From Tolypothrix bouteillei VB521301 (GTDB lineage: Bacteria; Cyanobacteriota; Cyanobacteriia; Cyanobacteriales; Nostocaceae), in NCBI RefSeq assembly GCF_000760695.4, contig NZ_JHEG04000001.1:8407123-8471122 (forward strand): DNA of 64,000 bases, given 5' to 3'. The number at the start of each line of letters is the position of its first letter. The first letter of the stretch is position 1. The position numbers and the translations under genes are program-made. Of this stretch, positions 57,701 through 64,000 are shown piece after piece. A model generated the notes under the pieces. The model made no database searches. It was given only the letters and a program-made list of their open reading frames with translations, and was not told the origin of the DNA.

Positions 57701-60700
57701 CTGGTCTGGGCAAACTCGCAAGCTCCAGTATCCAAATAGACAATGCGAGCTTGATGCTCGAGTAGTTTCTTACTTAGATGCTGTTGCGTAAGCAACACTG
57801 AAACTTGAGCATCTTCTAACATGAAGCGCAGACGCTCAGTAGGATACTCAGGATCGAGTGGCACATAAGCCCCACCCGCCTTGAGAATACTCAGTAACCC
57901 TACAACCATTTCTATGGAGCGATCGACACAAACACCTACAAGCACATTTGGTTTTACACCCAAAGACCGCAAGTCATGCGCCAATTGATTAGCACGAGTG
58001 TTCAACTGCTCGTAGGTCAATTGTTCGCCTTCAAACACAACTGCTACTGCATCCGGAGTACGTTCAACCTGCTCCTCAAATAACTGATGGATGCACTTAT
58101 TCTCAGGGTAATCTGCCTGAGTATTATTCCACTCCACTAATAACTGTTGTTGCTCGGTCGTTGTCAGTAAAGGTAATTGGGAAATTCGCTCTTGGGGGTT
58201 AGCAACAATACCTTCGAGCAATGTGACAAAACGATCGGTCAATCGCTTAATGGTGGAAGCATCAAATAAATCAGTGTTGTATTCCCACGCACCGACCAGT
58301 CCGGTAGGCGTGTTCTCCATTCCTAAAGTTAAATCAAATTTGGCCGTTCCACTCTCTACCGCCAATGGACTGACAGTTAACCCAGCCAAATCTAATTGAT
58401 ATTGAGAATTATTATTAAGTACAAACATTACCTGAAACAGAGGCGCATGGCTGAGATCTCGTTCTGGCTGCAAAGCCTCTACTAGCATTTCAAAAGGTAA
58501 ATCCTGATGAGCATAGGCGTCTAGAGCCATTTCCCGCACACGAGCTAGTAACTCGCTAAAGCTAGGATTGCCTGAGACATGAGTACGTAATACTAGTGTA
58601 TTGACAAAAAAGCCAATTAACCCTTCTAATTCAGAGCGATCTCGGTTGGCAATCGGTGAGCCAACTAAAATATCTTCTTGTCCTGTATAGCGATAAAGTA
58701 AAGTATCAAATGCTGCCAACAGTGTCATGAACAAGGTTACTCCTTGCTCTTGGCTGAGTTTTTTCAGTTTTTGAGTTAACTCAACAGAGAGTGCAAACTT
58801 TTGATATGTGCCAGCAAAGGTTTGCACAGCAGGTCTAGGTCTGTCTGCGGGCAGTGTTAATAAAGTTGGTGCATCTGCCAATTGTTTTTGCCAATAATCC
58901 AATTGGCTTTGCAATACATTACCTTGCAACCACTGTCGCTGCCAGAGCGCAAAGTCTGCATACTGAATTGGTAGTGGCGTTAAGGGTGAAAGCTGACCTT
59001 GAGAATAAGCAGTGTACAGCGATGCGAGTTCTTGAACAAATACACCCATTGACCAGCCATCCGAGACAATGTGGTGCATACACACTAATAAGGCGTGTTC
59101 TGTCTCGGATAGGACTATTAATGTTGCTCGAACTAATGCTTGTGTTGCCAATTCAAACGTTTGAGTAGCGTGTTGTTGCGCTAATTGTTGTGCAGCTATT
59201 TCTTGTTCGGCTGTAGATAAATGCTGTAAATCAACAACTGATACTGTCCAATTCCTTTGCGTTTGAATAATTTGAGTTAGCTGTCCATCAACTGCAATGA
59301 AGTTGGTGCGTAAGGCTTCGTGGCGAGCAATTATTTCTTGTAAGCTTTGTTCCAAGGCAGATTGATTGAGAGTCCCAACAATACGTAAAGCTATGGGGAT
59401 ATTGTATAAGGCAGTGTTCGGCTCGAACTGGTCTAAAAACCACATCCGTGTTTGAGCAAATGATAGTGGTAATTCTGCATCTTTTGCCCGTCTTAAAATC
59501 GGTGGGGAAATCAGTTCTTTGTTTTGTTGTTGTAATTGCCCGATCGATTGTGCTAATTCGGCAACTGTTGCTTTTGCAAACAACTCTCGTAATGGTAGTT
59601 CCACTTTGAAAATGTTGCGGATGCGTGAAACTAGTTGCGTTGCTAGTAGCGAATGTCCGCCAAGTTCAAAGAAGTTATCATAAATCCCCACTGCCTCTAC
59701 TTTTAACACCTGTGCCCAAATTTGTACCAGTATTTCCTCCACAGGTGTGCGTGGGGCGACATACTTTTCTAGTCGCGTGCTGTCTAACTCTGGTTTGGGC
59801 AAAGCGCGACGGTCTACTTTGCCGTTGGGAGTTAGCGGTAAGGACTCCAAGATGACGAAAGCACTTGGCACCATGTACTCTGGGAGTTTTGTTTTTAGGT
59901 ACTGCCGTAGTTCGCTAATTGTGGGTGTAGAGTCTTGATGTGGCACTATGTAGGCGACTAGGTATTTATCAGATCTGGTATCTTCACGGGGAATGACACA
60001 AGATGCTTGCACATGGCTATTTTGACTGAGTGCGGCTTCAATTTCTCCCAGCTCAATGCGGAATCCGCGTATTTTTACTTGATTGTCAATACGTCCTAAG
60101 TATTCAATATTGCCATCTGGTAAATAACGTGCCAAGTCCCCTGTTTTATATAATTTTGAATTGTCAAAAGGGTTGTTAATAAATCTTTCCTGAGTCAGTT
60201 CGTCACGATTGAGGTAGCCTCTTGCTAGCCCCACGCCACCAATATGCAACTCTCCCGGCACACCCACGGGTACTGGTTGTAAATTACGATCTAGAATGTA
60301 GACTTTTGTATTAGCGATCGCTTTCCCAATGCTTGGTGATATCTGCTCTTGTTCTTTGGCAACTACCAGCCCAGAAGTTGTAACAACAGTATTCTCGGTT
60401 GGACCATAATTATTCACGACTTGGAAGGGAATTAACTCTGATGGATATTGATGAAGCTTATCTCCACCAGTTAGGATAGTTCGTAAAGCCAAACCTTCAG
60501 TTGGCCATGCCAAAGACAAGAATTCCTGAGCTAGTGGTGTTGGCAGGAAACTGATAGTAATCTTGTTGGAAATCAGCCAGTCTCGTAGATTTTCTAGGGA
60601 ACTAAGCAGTTGAGATTTGACTAAGTAGATGGTTGCTCCTGCGGTGAGGTAAGGCCATAATTCCCAAACCGCAGCGTCGAATGCTGTTCCTGCTAGCTGA

Positions 60701-63700
60701 GTAGCTTTGTCTGAGGAAGTGATTTCAAAGGCGCGTTGGTGCCAGAACACCAAATTTAACAACCCTTGATGAGCAATCAGCACTCCCTTAGGTTGACCTG
60801 TAGAACCAGAGGTATAAATTGTATAAGCTAAATGAGTTGCTTGTGTCTCAGGGATTGGATTGTCCTGACTGAACTGAGAAATTATCTCAGCCTTAGTATC
60901 CAAACAGACAATCTGTGTTTTCTGCTGAGCTAGTCTATCAACAAGTCGCTGCTGGGTCAACAATACTGGAGCTTGAGCATCTTCGAGCATAAAGTGCAAA
61001 CGCTCGGTTGGGTACTCGGGGTCAAGTGGTAAATATGCTCCACCCGCCTTGAGAATGCCTAATAGTCCCACGACCATTTCTATTGAGCGTTCCACACAAA
61101 TACCCACCAGTACATCTGCTCCTACTCCCAAAGACTTGAGGTAATGTGCCAACTGGTTAGCACGGCAATTTAACTGGTGATAGGTAAGTTGTTGCTTTTC
61201 AAATACAACTGCTACAGCATCAGGGATACGGTCAACCTGTTCCTCAAACAACTGATGAATGCACTTATCTAGGGGATAATTAACACTTGTATCGTTCCAC
61301 TCGACAAGTAATTGCTGTTGCTCAGATGGTGTCAGTAGGGGTAGTTGGGAAATTTTCTGTTGTGGGTTAGCGATAATACCCTCAAGTAATGTCAAAAAAT
61401 GACCCGTCATGCGCTCAATGGTATTAGCATTAAACAAATCAGTGTTGTACTCCCACACACCTACTAGTCCATTGGAGGTCTTCTGCATTAATAAAGTTAA
61501 ATCGAACTTGGCAGTTATACCTTTTACTTTTAGGTGATTAACAGTTAATCCAGCTAACTCCAATTCAGATAGAGAATTATTCTGGAGTGAAAACATCACC
61601 TGGAACAGTGGTGTATGGCCCAGATCCCGTCCTGGCTGCAATGCTTCGAGTAGCATTTCAAAAGGTAAGTCCTGATGAGTATATGCCTGCATTGCCATGT
61701 TTCTAACACGATCCAATAATTCGCTAAAGCTCGGATCGCCTGCCAAGTCAGTACGCAGGACCAAGGTATTGACAAAAAAACCAATTAACCCTTCGATTTC
61801 AGAGCGATCGCGGTTAGCGATGGGAGACCCCACCAATATATCTTCTTGTCCCGTGTAACGATAAAGTAGTGTATCAAATGCTGCCAACAACGTCATGAAC
61901 AAGGTGGCTCCCTGCTCCTGACTTAGTTTTACCAATCTATTAGTTAACTCAACTGATAGTGGAAATTCTTGATATGCCCCAGAGAAAGTCTGCACAGCAG
62001 GTCTGGGTCTATCTGTGGGTAGGGGCAATAAAGTTGGTGCATTTGCTAGTTGTTGCTGCCAGTACGAGAGTTGACTTTGCAATACATTCCCTTGCAACCA
62101 ATGTCTCTGCCATAAGGCGAAATCTGCATACTGTACAGATAGCGGTGCTAAGGGTGACGGCTGACCTGTTGAATAAGCATTGTAGAGCGATGCTAGTTCT
62201 TCGATCAACACGCTCATTGACCAGCCATCAGAGACAATGTGGTGCATACACAGCAATAAAACATGTTCTGTCTCGGACAGCACTACCAATGTTGCCCTAA
62301 CTAACGCTCCGTGTTCCAAGTCAAACGCTTGAATCGCTTGTTGTTGCGCTAATTGCTGTGCGGCAATTTCTTTTTCACTGTTTGTTAAATGTTGCAACTG
62401 GACAAAATTAACAGTCCAATTCGTCTGTTGTTGAATAATTTGAGTTGGTTTTCCATCAATGACGATGAAGTTGGTGCGTAAAGCTTCGTGACGAGCAATG
62501 ATTTCTTGTAAGCTTTGTTCTAAAGCAACTTGATTGAGCGTTCCCAGAATACGCAACGCTATAGGTATATTATAAAAAGAACTATTTGGTTGTAACTGGT
62601 CTAAAAACCAAAGACGCTGTTGAGCAAACGACAGTGGTAATTCAGTATTTTCTGACCTAGGTACAATAGGTGGTGTATGAAGTTCTAAATTCTGTTGCTG
62701 TAATTGCGCGATCGATTGAGCTAATTCAGCAACTGTAGCGGCAGCAAATAACTCTCGCAATGGTAGTTCTACTGTAAAAATGTTGCGGATGCGTGAAACC
62801 AGTTGCGTTGCTAATAGAGAATGTCCGCCTAATTCAAAGAAGTTATTGTGAATGCTCACTTGTTCTACTTTGAGAACTTGCGCCCAAATTTGTGCCAGTA
62901 TTTCCTCAACAGGTGTGCGTGGGGCGACATATTTTTCCAGTCGCGTACTGTCTAACTCTGGTTTGGGAAGGGCGCGACGATCTACTTTGCCGTTGGGAGT
63001 TAGCGGTAAAGACTCCAAGATGACGAAAGCACTTGGCACCATGTACTCTGGAAGTTTTGCCTTGAGAAACTGACGCAATTGGTTAGTCGTAAGCGATTCA
63101 TCACTCACGACTGCATAAGCAACCAAACGTTTATCGCCCGGTTCATCCTCTCGCACTACCACTACGTTTTCCCACACATCTCGATGAGTTGCCAGTAATG
63201 CCTCAATTTCTCCCAACTCAATGCGGAAGCCCCGCACCTTCACTTGATTGTCGATGCGTCCTAAATACTCTAGCTCTCCATTCGGCAAATATCGCGCCTT
63301 ATCTCCTGTTTTGTATAGTCTTGCTTGCGGGTTTTTGCTAAACGGATGAGAGATAAACCTTTGCTGTGTCAGTTCGGGACGATTGAGATAGCCACACGTC
63401 ACTCCTTCCCCACCAACATACATTTCGCCTCCGACACCAATTGGTACTGGTTGAAGATGTTCATCGAGGACATACACTTGTAAGTCGGGGATCGGACGAC
63501 CGATGACACTGGCTGTACTGTGCAAATCGGCTTTGCTCAATGGGCGATAGGTAACGTGTACGGTCGTTTCTGTAATCCCGTACATATTTACCAATTGGGG
63601 TCTTGTGTCGCCGTGTCGCTCAAACCAAGGTTGCAAACTCAACAGTTCTAGGGCTTCTCCACCAAAAATAACCAGGCGCAAGTTCAACTCGCGAGTCGTT

Positions 63701-64000
63701 GTCATTGATTGTTCGGCTTGAATTAACTGGCGGAAGGCGGAAGGTGTTTGATTGAGAACTGTAACTTTTTCTTGAGACAATAACTGGTAGAAAGATTCAG
63801 GCGATCGCGTCACCAAGTAAGGCACGACTACGAGTCGTCCACCATACAGTAATGCACCCCAAATTTCCCATACGGAGAAGTCAAAGGCGTAGGAGTGGAA
63901 CATTGTCCACACGTCATCAGAGTTAAATTTATACCAAGCTTCTGTAGCGGCAAACAGACGAGTGACATTAGAGTGATTCACTAAAACACCTTTGGGCTTA
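47668..64000 (-). CDS. Non-ribosomal peptide synthetase, 3' part, 5 modules plus thioesterase
   Basis: The frame is open from the right edge to the stop at 47668: 5,440 or so residues are visible and the gene starts outside. Domain order from the right: partial A1-T / C-A2-T / C-A3-T-E / C-A4-T / C-A5-T-TE. Carrier domains are seen as FFELGGHSLL (T1, T2), LGGDSILS (T3), ALGGDSIRS (T4), LGGHSLVA (T5). Condensation His motifs are HHIVSDGWS (C2, C3), HHHLLLDGWS (C4) and HHAILDGWS (C5). The epimerisation domain has HHLVIDGVSW. The thioesterase has AGHSFGGK and a distal His in PGNHTTMM, so it releases the product by hydrolysis or cyclisation. A cytosolic megaenzyme; the exporter gene lies directly downstream. 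Confidence 0.96.
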   Translation of the reverse strand, partial: KPKGVLVNHSNVTRLFAATEAWYKFNSDDVWTMFHSYAFDFSVWEIWGALLYGGRLVVVPYLVTRSPESFYQLLSQEKVTVLNQTPSAFRQLIQAEQSMTTTRELNLRLVIFGGEALELLSLQPWFERHGDTRPQLVNMYGITETTVHVTYRPLSKADLHSTASVIGRPIPDLQVYVLDEHLQPVPIGVGGEMYVGGEGVTCGYLNRPELTQQRFISHPFSKNPQARLYKTGDKARYLPNGELEYLGRIDNQVKVRGFRIELGEIEALLATHRDVWENVVVVREDEPGDKRLVAYAVVSDESLTTNQLRQFLKAKLPEYMVPSAFVILESLPLTPNGKVDRRALPKPELDSTRLEKYVAPRTPVEEILAQIWAQVLKVEQVSIHNNFFELGGHSLLATQLVSRIRNIFTVELPLRELFAAATVAELAQSIAQLQQQNLELHTPPIVPRSENTELPLSFAQQRLWFLDQLQPNSSFYNIPIALRILGTLNQVALEQSLQEIIARHEALRTNFIVIDGKPTQIIQQQTNWTVNFVQLQHLTNSEKEIAAQQLAQQQAIQAFDLEHGALVRATLVVLSETEHVLLLCMHHIVSDGWSMSVLIEELASLYNAYSTGQPSPLAPLSVQYADFALWQRHWLQGNVLQSQLSYWQQQLANAPTLLPLPTDRPRPAVQTFSGAYQEFPLSVELTNRLVKLSQEQGATLFMTLLAAFDTLLYRYTGQEDILVGSPIANRDRSEIEGLIGFFVNTLVLRTDLAGDPSFSELLDRVRNMAMQAYTHQDLPFEMLLEALQPGRDLGHTPLFQVMFSLQNNSLSELELAGLTVNHLKVKGITAKFDLTLLMQKTSNGLVGVWEYNTDLFNANTIERMTGHFLTLLEGIIANPQQKISQLPLLTPSEQQQLLVEWNDTSVNYPLDKCIHQLFEEQVDRIPDAVAVVFEKQQLTYHQLNCRANQLAHYLKSLGVGADVLVGICVERSIEMVVGLLGILKAGGAYLPLDPEYPTERLHFMLEDAQAPVLLTQQRLVDRLAQQKTQIVCLDTKAEIISQFSQDNPIPETQATHLAYTIYTSGSTGQPKGVLIAHQGLLNLVFWHQRAFEITSSDKATQLAGTAFDAAVWELWPYLTAGATIYLVKSQLLSSLENLRDWLISNKITISFLPTPLAQEFLSLAWPTEGLALRTILTGGDKLHQYPSELIPFQVVNNYGPTENTVVTTSGLVVAKEQEQISPSIGKAIANTKVYILDRNLQPVPVGVPGELHIGGVGLARGYLNRDELTQERFINNPFDNSKLYKTGDLARYLPDGNIEYLGRIDNQVKIRGFRIELGEIEAALSQNSHVQASCVIPREDTRSDKYLVAYIVPHQDSTPTISELRQYLKTKLPEYMVPSAFVILESLPLTPNGKVDRRALPKPELDSTRLEKYVAPRTPVEEILVQIWAQVLKVEAVGIYDNFFELGGHSLLATQLVSRIRNIFKVELPLRELFAKATVAELAQSIGQLQQQNKELISPPILRRAKDAELPLSFAQTRMWFLDQFEPNTALYNIPIALRIVGTLNQSALEQSLQEIIARHEALRTNFIAVDGQLTQIIQTQRNWTVSVVDLQHLSTAEQEIAAQQLAQQHATQTFELATQALVRATLIVLSETEHALLVCMHHIVSDGWSMGVFVQELASLYTAYSQGQLSPLTPLPIQYADFALWQRQWLQGNVLQSQLDYWQKQLADAPTLLTLPADRPRPAVQTFAGTYQKFALSVELTQKLKKLSQEQGVTLFMTLLAAFDTLLYRYTGQEDILVGSPIANRDRSELEGLIGFFVNTLVLRTHVSGNPSFSELLARVREMALDAYAHQDLPFEMLVEALQPERDLSHAPLFQVMFVLNNNSQYQLDLAGLTVSPLAVESGTAKFDLTLGMENTPTGLVGAWEYNTDLFDASTIKRLTDRFVTLLEGIVANPQERISQLPLLTTTEQQQLLVEWNNTQADYPENKCIHQLFEEQVERTPDAVAVVFEGEQLTYEQLNTRANQLAHDLRSLGVKPNVLVGVCVDRSIEMVVGLLSILKAGGAYVPLDPEYPTERLRFMLEDAQVSVLLTQQHLSKKLLEHQARIVYLDTGACEFAQTSEIPNVSEVTSSNLAYVLYTSGSTGRPKAVAIEHRSPVALVSWAKEIFTKEELAGVLASTSICFDLSVFELFVTLSVGGKVILAQNALHLSTLTAANQVTLINTVPSAIAQLIQDDNLPQQVRTVNLAGEPLQNQLVQQIYQRSQVKRVFNLYGPSEDTTYSTYSLVEQGATTSPTIGRPISNTQIYILDQYLQPVPIGIPGELHIGGAGLARGYLNRPELTQEKFIPNLFNTDRLYKTGDLARYLPDGNIEYLGRIDNQVKIRGFRIELGEVEAVLSQHSDVQASCIIAREDTPGDKRLVAYVVPKQGFAPSISQLRSFLSEQLPQYMVPHTFVILEFLPLTPNGKIDRRALPEPNSHGLVEQSFVAPRNHIEEILTQIWAEVLRVKQVGIHDNFFELGGDSILSIQILAKAKQAGLQLTLKQLFGNQTIAQLAAVAGTVKAIEVEQGLITGTLPLTPIQHWFFEQNLSQPHHFNQAFLLSVPSDLKPELLKQALQQLLVHHDALRLCFTQSEFTWQQIHSTPNDNVAFSQIDLSALPESEQQAAIEANAASLQASLNLSENLVQVAFFALGIDKRARLFIAIHHLVIDGVSWRILLEDLQTAYQQLAQGQAIVLPAKTTSFKDWSYKLTEYAQSETLKSEVVYWLNESRSSVPSIPIDCMRGINTVASTSTVLVSLNEIETLALLQDVPKAYNTQINDVLLTALVLVLRRWTNSNRALFNLEGHGREDIIDGVDLSRTVGWFTTIFPVLVELEATENPVDALKSVKEQLRAIPNKGIGYGLLRYLSQDSEIVTKLQAFPPAQISFNYLGQFDRVLNTSTWMQLANESAGVEHSLNNNRAHLIDISSIISEERLQINWIYSKNVHQHATIENLAREFVKTLQELIAYCLDPQNGGYTPSDFPLIKLNQRKLDQLLVSPALKQGLEQTHWQNIEDIYPLSPMQQGMLFESLYAPDSGVYFEQVICTLTGNLDVKAFEKAWQQLVARHSILRTGFVWEQLSQPLQVVYRQVKVTVEVYNWQELSAREQQQQLELFLKSQRQQGFQLSVAPLMRLYLIQLSTDSYQFVWSHHHLLLDGWSLPLVFKDLLYFYQAISQGESLHYQSTPNYRNYIAWLQKQDLTLAEKFWRQKLQGFTAPTPLAVDKLLPNRENGNIGYSEQQIHLTVPATAAVGSFARQHQLTISNLIQAVWAILLCRYSQETDVVFGATVSGRPPSLMGIESMVGLFINTLPVRVQVSANTQLLDLLKDLQAQQVESEQYSYSSLADIQGLSEVPREMSLFESLVVFENYPVDATMRSHNYGFDLENIHGIEQTNYPLTLVAIAREQLLVKISYDTSRFDDATIARMLGHFQTLLEGIIANPEQHLAQLPLLTPSEQQQLIFEWNDTSLAYSVDKCIHQLFEEQVRRTPNAVAVVYENQQLTYWELNCRANQLAHYLRSLGVGADALVGLCVERSIEMVVGLLGILKAGGAYVPLDPTYPQERLAYMLNDSQVRVLLSQEKLLAELPEHGACVVCLDTDWESISTRSKDNPTSDSIANNLAYVIYTSGSTGKPKGVLVNHSNVTRLFAATEAWYKFNCDDVWTMFHSYAFDFSVWEIWGALLYGGRLVVVPYLVTRSPESFYQLLCQEKVTVLNQTPSAFRQLIQAEQSMITTRELNLRLVIFGGEALELLSLQPWFERHGDTRPQLVNMYGITETTVHVTYRPLSKADLQGTASVIGRPIPDLQVYVLDENLQPVPIGVGGEMYVGGEGVARGYLNRPELTQQRFISHPFSKNPQARLYKTGDKARYLPNGELEYLGRIDNQVKVRGFRIELGEIEALLATHRDVWENVVVVREDEPGDKRLVAYVVSQQEQSLTTPELRRFLSNQLPSYMVPSAFVQLASLPLTANGKIDRRALRAPDNARPELEDVFVAPSTREEKILAAIWAKVLGVGQVGIHDNYFALGGDSIRSIQVLSEAKEQGLGISLAQLFQHQTIHALVQELKTQAQNLTQLSSTQPFSLIAIADKEHLPDGVEDAYPLAMLQMGMLYHSEYNKDSALYHEISSFYLKTRLDVRLLQVAVRDLVSHHALLRTSFDLSNFSIPLQLVHQQVELPLQVEDWCHLNHSQQEEALTAWFEAEKKRHFDWTQPPLLRFVVHRRTRETFNLTLSCHHAILDGWSVSSMMTELFSRYLSLLGEQADRVSPPLSIAYRDFVALEQQAIVSSSTQQYWNEKLQNSTFTKILRWSSVPTNTNVIEVGVQDVTLSPQISESLKQLAQSAEVPLKSVLLAAHLRVLSLLGGQSDVLTGLVANGRPEQSDGERVLGLFLNTLPFRLELTGGRWIELVQQVFAAEREMLPHRRYPLAEIQRNLGDEPLFETAFNFVHFHVYQQVLELDNLQLLGVKFFEQTNFTFAAQFSVNPKSSEVELRLQYDALKLCPEQINRIGEYYLNALVAMANQPQGRYELQSLISEHEQHQLLVEWNHTQADDSQDKCIHELFAAQVERTPDAVAVVCNDRQLTYQQLNTRANQLAHYLRSLGVGANVLVGLCIERSLEMLVGLLGILKAGGACVPLDPDYPQDRLSFILEDTQVAVLVTQQHLVERLPEYQTQLVRLDTNKHLISKQSQENPISVVQAANLAYVIYTSGSTGRPKGVMVSHGAIANHCCIMQEVFALRPSDRVLQFASINFDPSWEQIFPTLMVGATLLVRGADVWTPTKLHQIISDFGLTVVNLPTAYWQQLAQEWATTQVRDGSSQLRLVIVGGEAMLPKYVAVWQQIPMSDVRLVNAYGPTEATITATLFEIPPHFGEDTNLTTVPVGRPLINKTVYILDPHLQPVPVGVPGELYIGGNCLAQGYLNLPELTKEKFIPNPFSTDQNSRLYKTGDLARYLPNGNIEYLGRIDNQVKIRGFRIELGEIEAVLSQHDGVQLCCVIIREDTPGDKSLVAYIVPQQEVTLTNRELRQYLKTKVPEYMIPNAFVFLKELPLTTHSKIDRRALPVPSSTSNSDRFVAPRNHLELQLTQLWLKILKIDKVGVQDNFFDLGGHSLVALHLMAQIKQQLGKDIPLATFLQNPTIEQLATIVQKDLNDSSESCLVAIQPNGSQPPLFCLPGAGGTPFYLYNLARCLGQDQPFYSFQANSFAVLTKVEDIATHYVQALQDIQPQGPYFLAGHSFGGKIAFEMAQQLLHKGHEVALVAILDSTAPFYQEKPIGFDWDDARWLAEFARSIERFLAKNLEISDDTFQSLVWEEQLKYVLQRLKMVDILPPDADIIQLNNLVQVLKTNSLMNYVPQQVYPTQIALLRSSETSVEEPIGELPSDLLQDSAWGWNKFSVAPVDVQFVPGNHTTMMTQPYVRVLAERLKAFIEQAKI
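51740..54960 (-). other. NRPS module 4: C(DCL)-A(Thr)-T
   Basis: Condensation domain of the D-L type (EDIYPLSPMQQGMLFE, HHHLLLDGWS), as expected after an epimerase. The A domain has code DFWNIGMVHK, threonine, and is nearly identical to module 1 over the core region. T domain is LGGDSIRS without a following E domain. Confidence 0.75.
55060..59480 (-). other. NRPS module 3: C(LCL)-A(Ala)-T-E
   Basis: Code D,L,F (FDLSVFE), N (INTVP), N,A (VNLAGE), L (NLYG), T,Y (DTTYST), K: DLFNNALTYK, a cyanobacterial alanine code. The T domain is the GGDS type used before epimerases. E domain blocks: LPLTPIQHWFFEQN, HHLVIDGVSW, TVGWFTTIFP, GIGYGLLRYL. Output: D-alanine in the chain. Confidence 0.75.
59500..62660 (-). 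other. NRPS module 2: C(LCL)-A(Leu)-T
   Basis: Condensation of two L residues (ELPLSFAQQRLWFLDQ, HHIVSDGWS). Code D,A,W (FDAAVWE), L (FLPTP), L,G (ILTGG), N (NNYG), V,V (TVVTT), K: DAWLLGNVVK, close to known leucine codes. T Ser near 59655. Confidence 0.65.
62680..64000 (-). other. NRPS module 1 (partial): A(Thr)-T
   Basis: A domain from its core 3 region (KPKG at the window edge). Code residues by alignment with the phenylalanine-activating reference: D,F,W (AFDFSVWE), N (LNQTP), I,G (VIFGGE), M (NMYG), V,H (TVHVT), K (NGKVDR): DFWNIGMVHK, the threonine code. T domain Ser is near 62822. Confidence 0.8.

Noticed and set aside
48150..63073. Several plus-strand frames of 60-113 codons inside the NRPS gene
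   Set aside because: They repeat at equivalent positions of each module and have no protein-like composition; they are antisense shadows of conserved domains.
1..64000. tRNA or rRNA genes
   Set aside because: No cloverleaf-like segment or rRNA sequence was recognised on either strand by eye; a covariance-model scan would be needed to exclude a cryptic tRNA.

Overview
The window reads as chromosomal DNA of a filamentous, heterocyst-type cyanobacterium (Nostocales-like). The octamer GCGATCGC is very frequent, heptameric short tandem repeats and small palindromic repeats litter the spacers, helical carotenoid proteins (the N-terminal half of orange carotenoid protein) are present, and several genes match families found mainly in cyanobacteria (DUF1802, DUF6335). 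Genus cannot be fixed by eye.

Layout. 1-12 kb: the start of glyS (cut by the left edge), a WD40 protein, small unknown genes, msrA, a YdcZ-type membrane protein, a Rieske protein and selD. 12-30 kb: a MocR-type regulator with a candidate three-site operator, a Fic protein followed closely by an unknown gene, an SH3 protein, a P-loop protein, a TPR protein, DUF1802, a repeat-rich secreted protein, an L,D-transpeptidase, an aldo/keto reductase, an alpha/beta hydrolase, aroE and a DOPA-dioxygenase-like gene. This block ends in a scar: an IS4-type transposase broken by a 25-bp palindromic insertion, abutting remnants of what looks like a phosphotransferase/HopA1-like gene pair.

30.5-44.7 kb looks like a stress and photoprotection region. 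It holds a two-haem cytochrome c-like protein, a small membrane protein and two helical carotenoid proteins on the minus strand, and a nonsense-truncated short-chain dehydrogenase. These are followed by DUF6335, DUF2267, a PfpI/DJ-1-ferritin-like fusion, a membrane-anchored SRPBCC protein, two paralogous zinc alcohol dehydrogenases around a small secreted repeat protein, a Tat-exported Gfo/Idh/MocA oxidoreductase and a cupin. Two near-identical 149-bp MITEs sit here, one with a perfect 9-bp target duplication.

45.3-64 kb is a biosynthetic locus on the minus strand: the 3' part of a giant non-ribosomal peptide synthetase (five modules visible, ending in a thioesterase) and, just downstream, an SbmA/ABCD-type ABC exporter with an extra C-terminal helix-turn-helix-like tail. 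Specificity codes read by eye give the C-terminal part of the product as ...Thr-Leu-D-Ala-Thr-X. The last condensation and adenylation domains are atypical. All functional calls rest on motif recognition without database searches.
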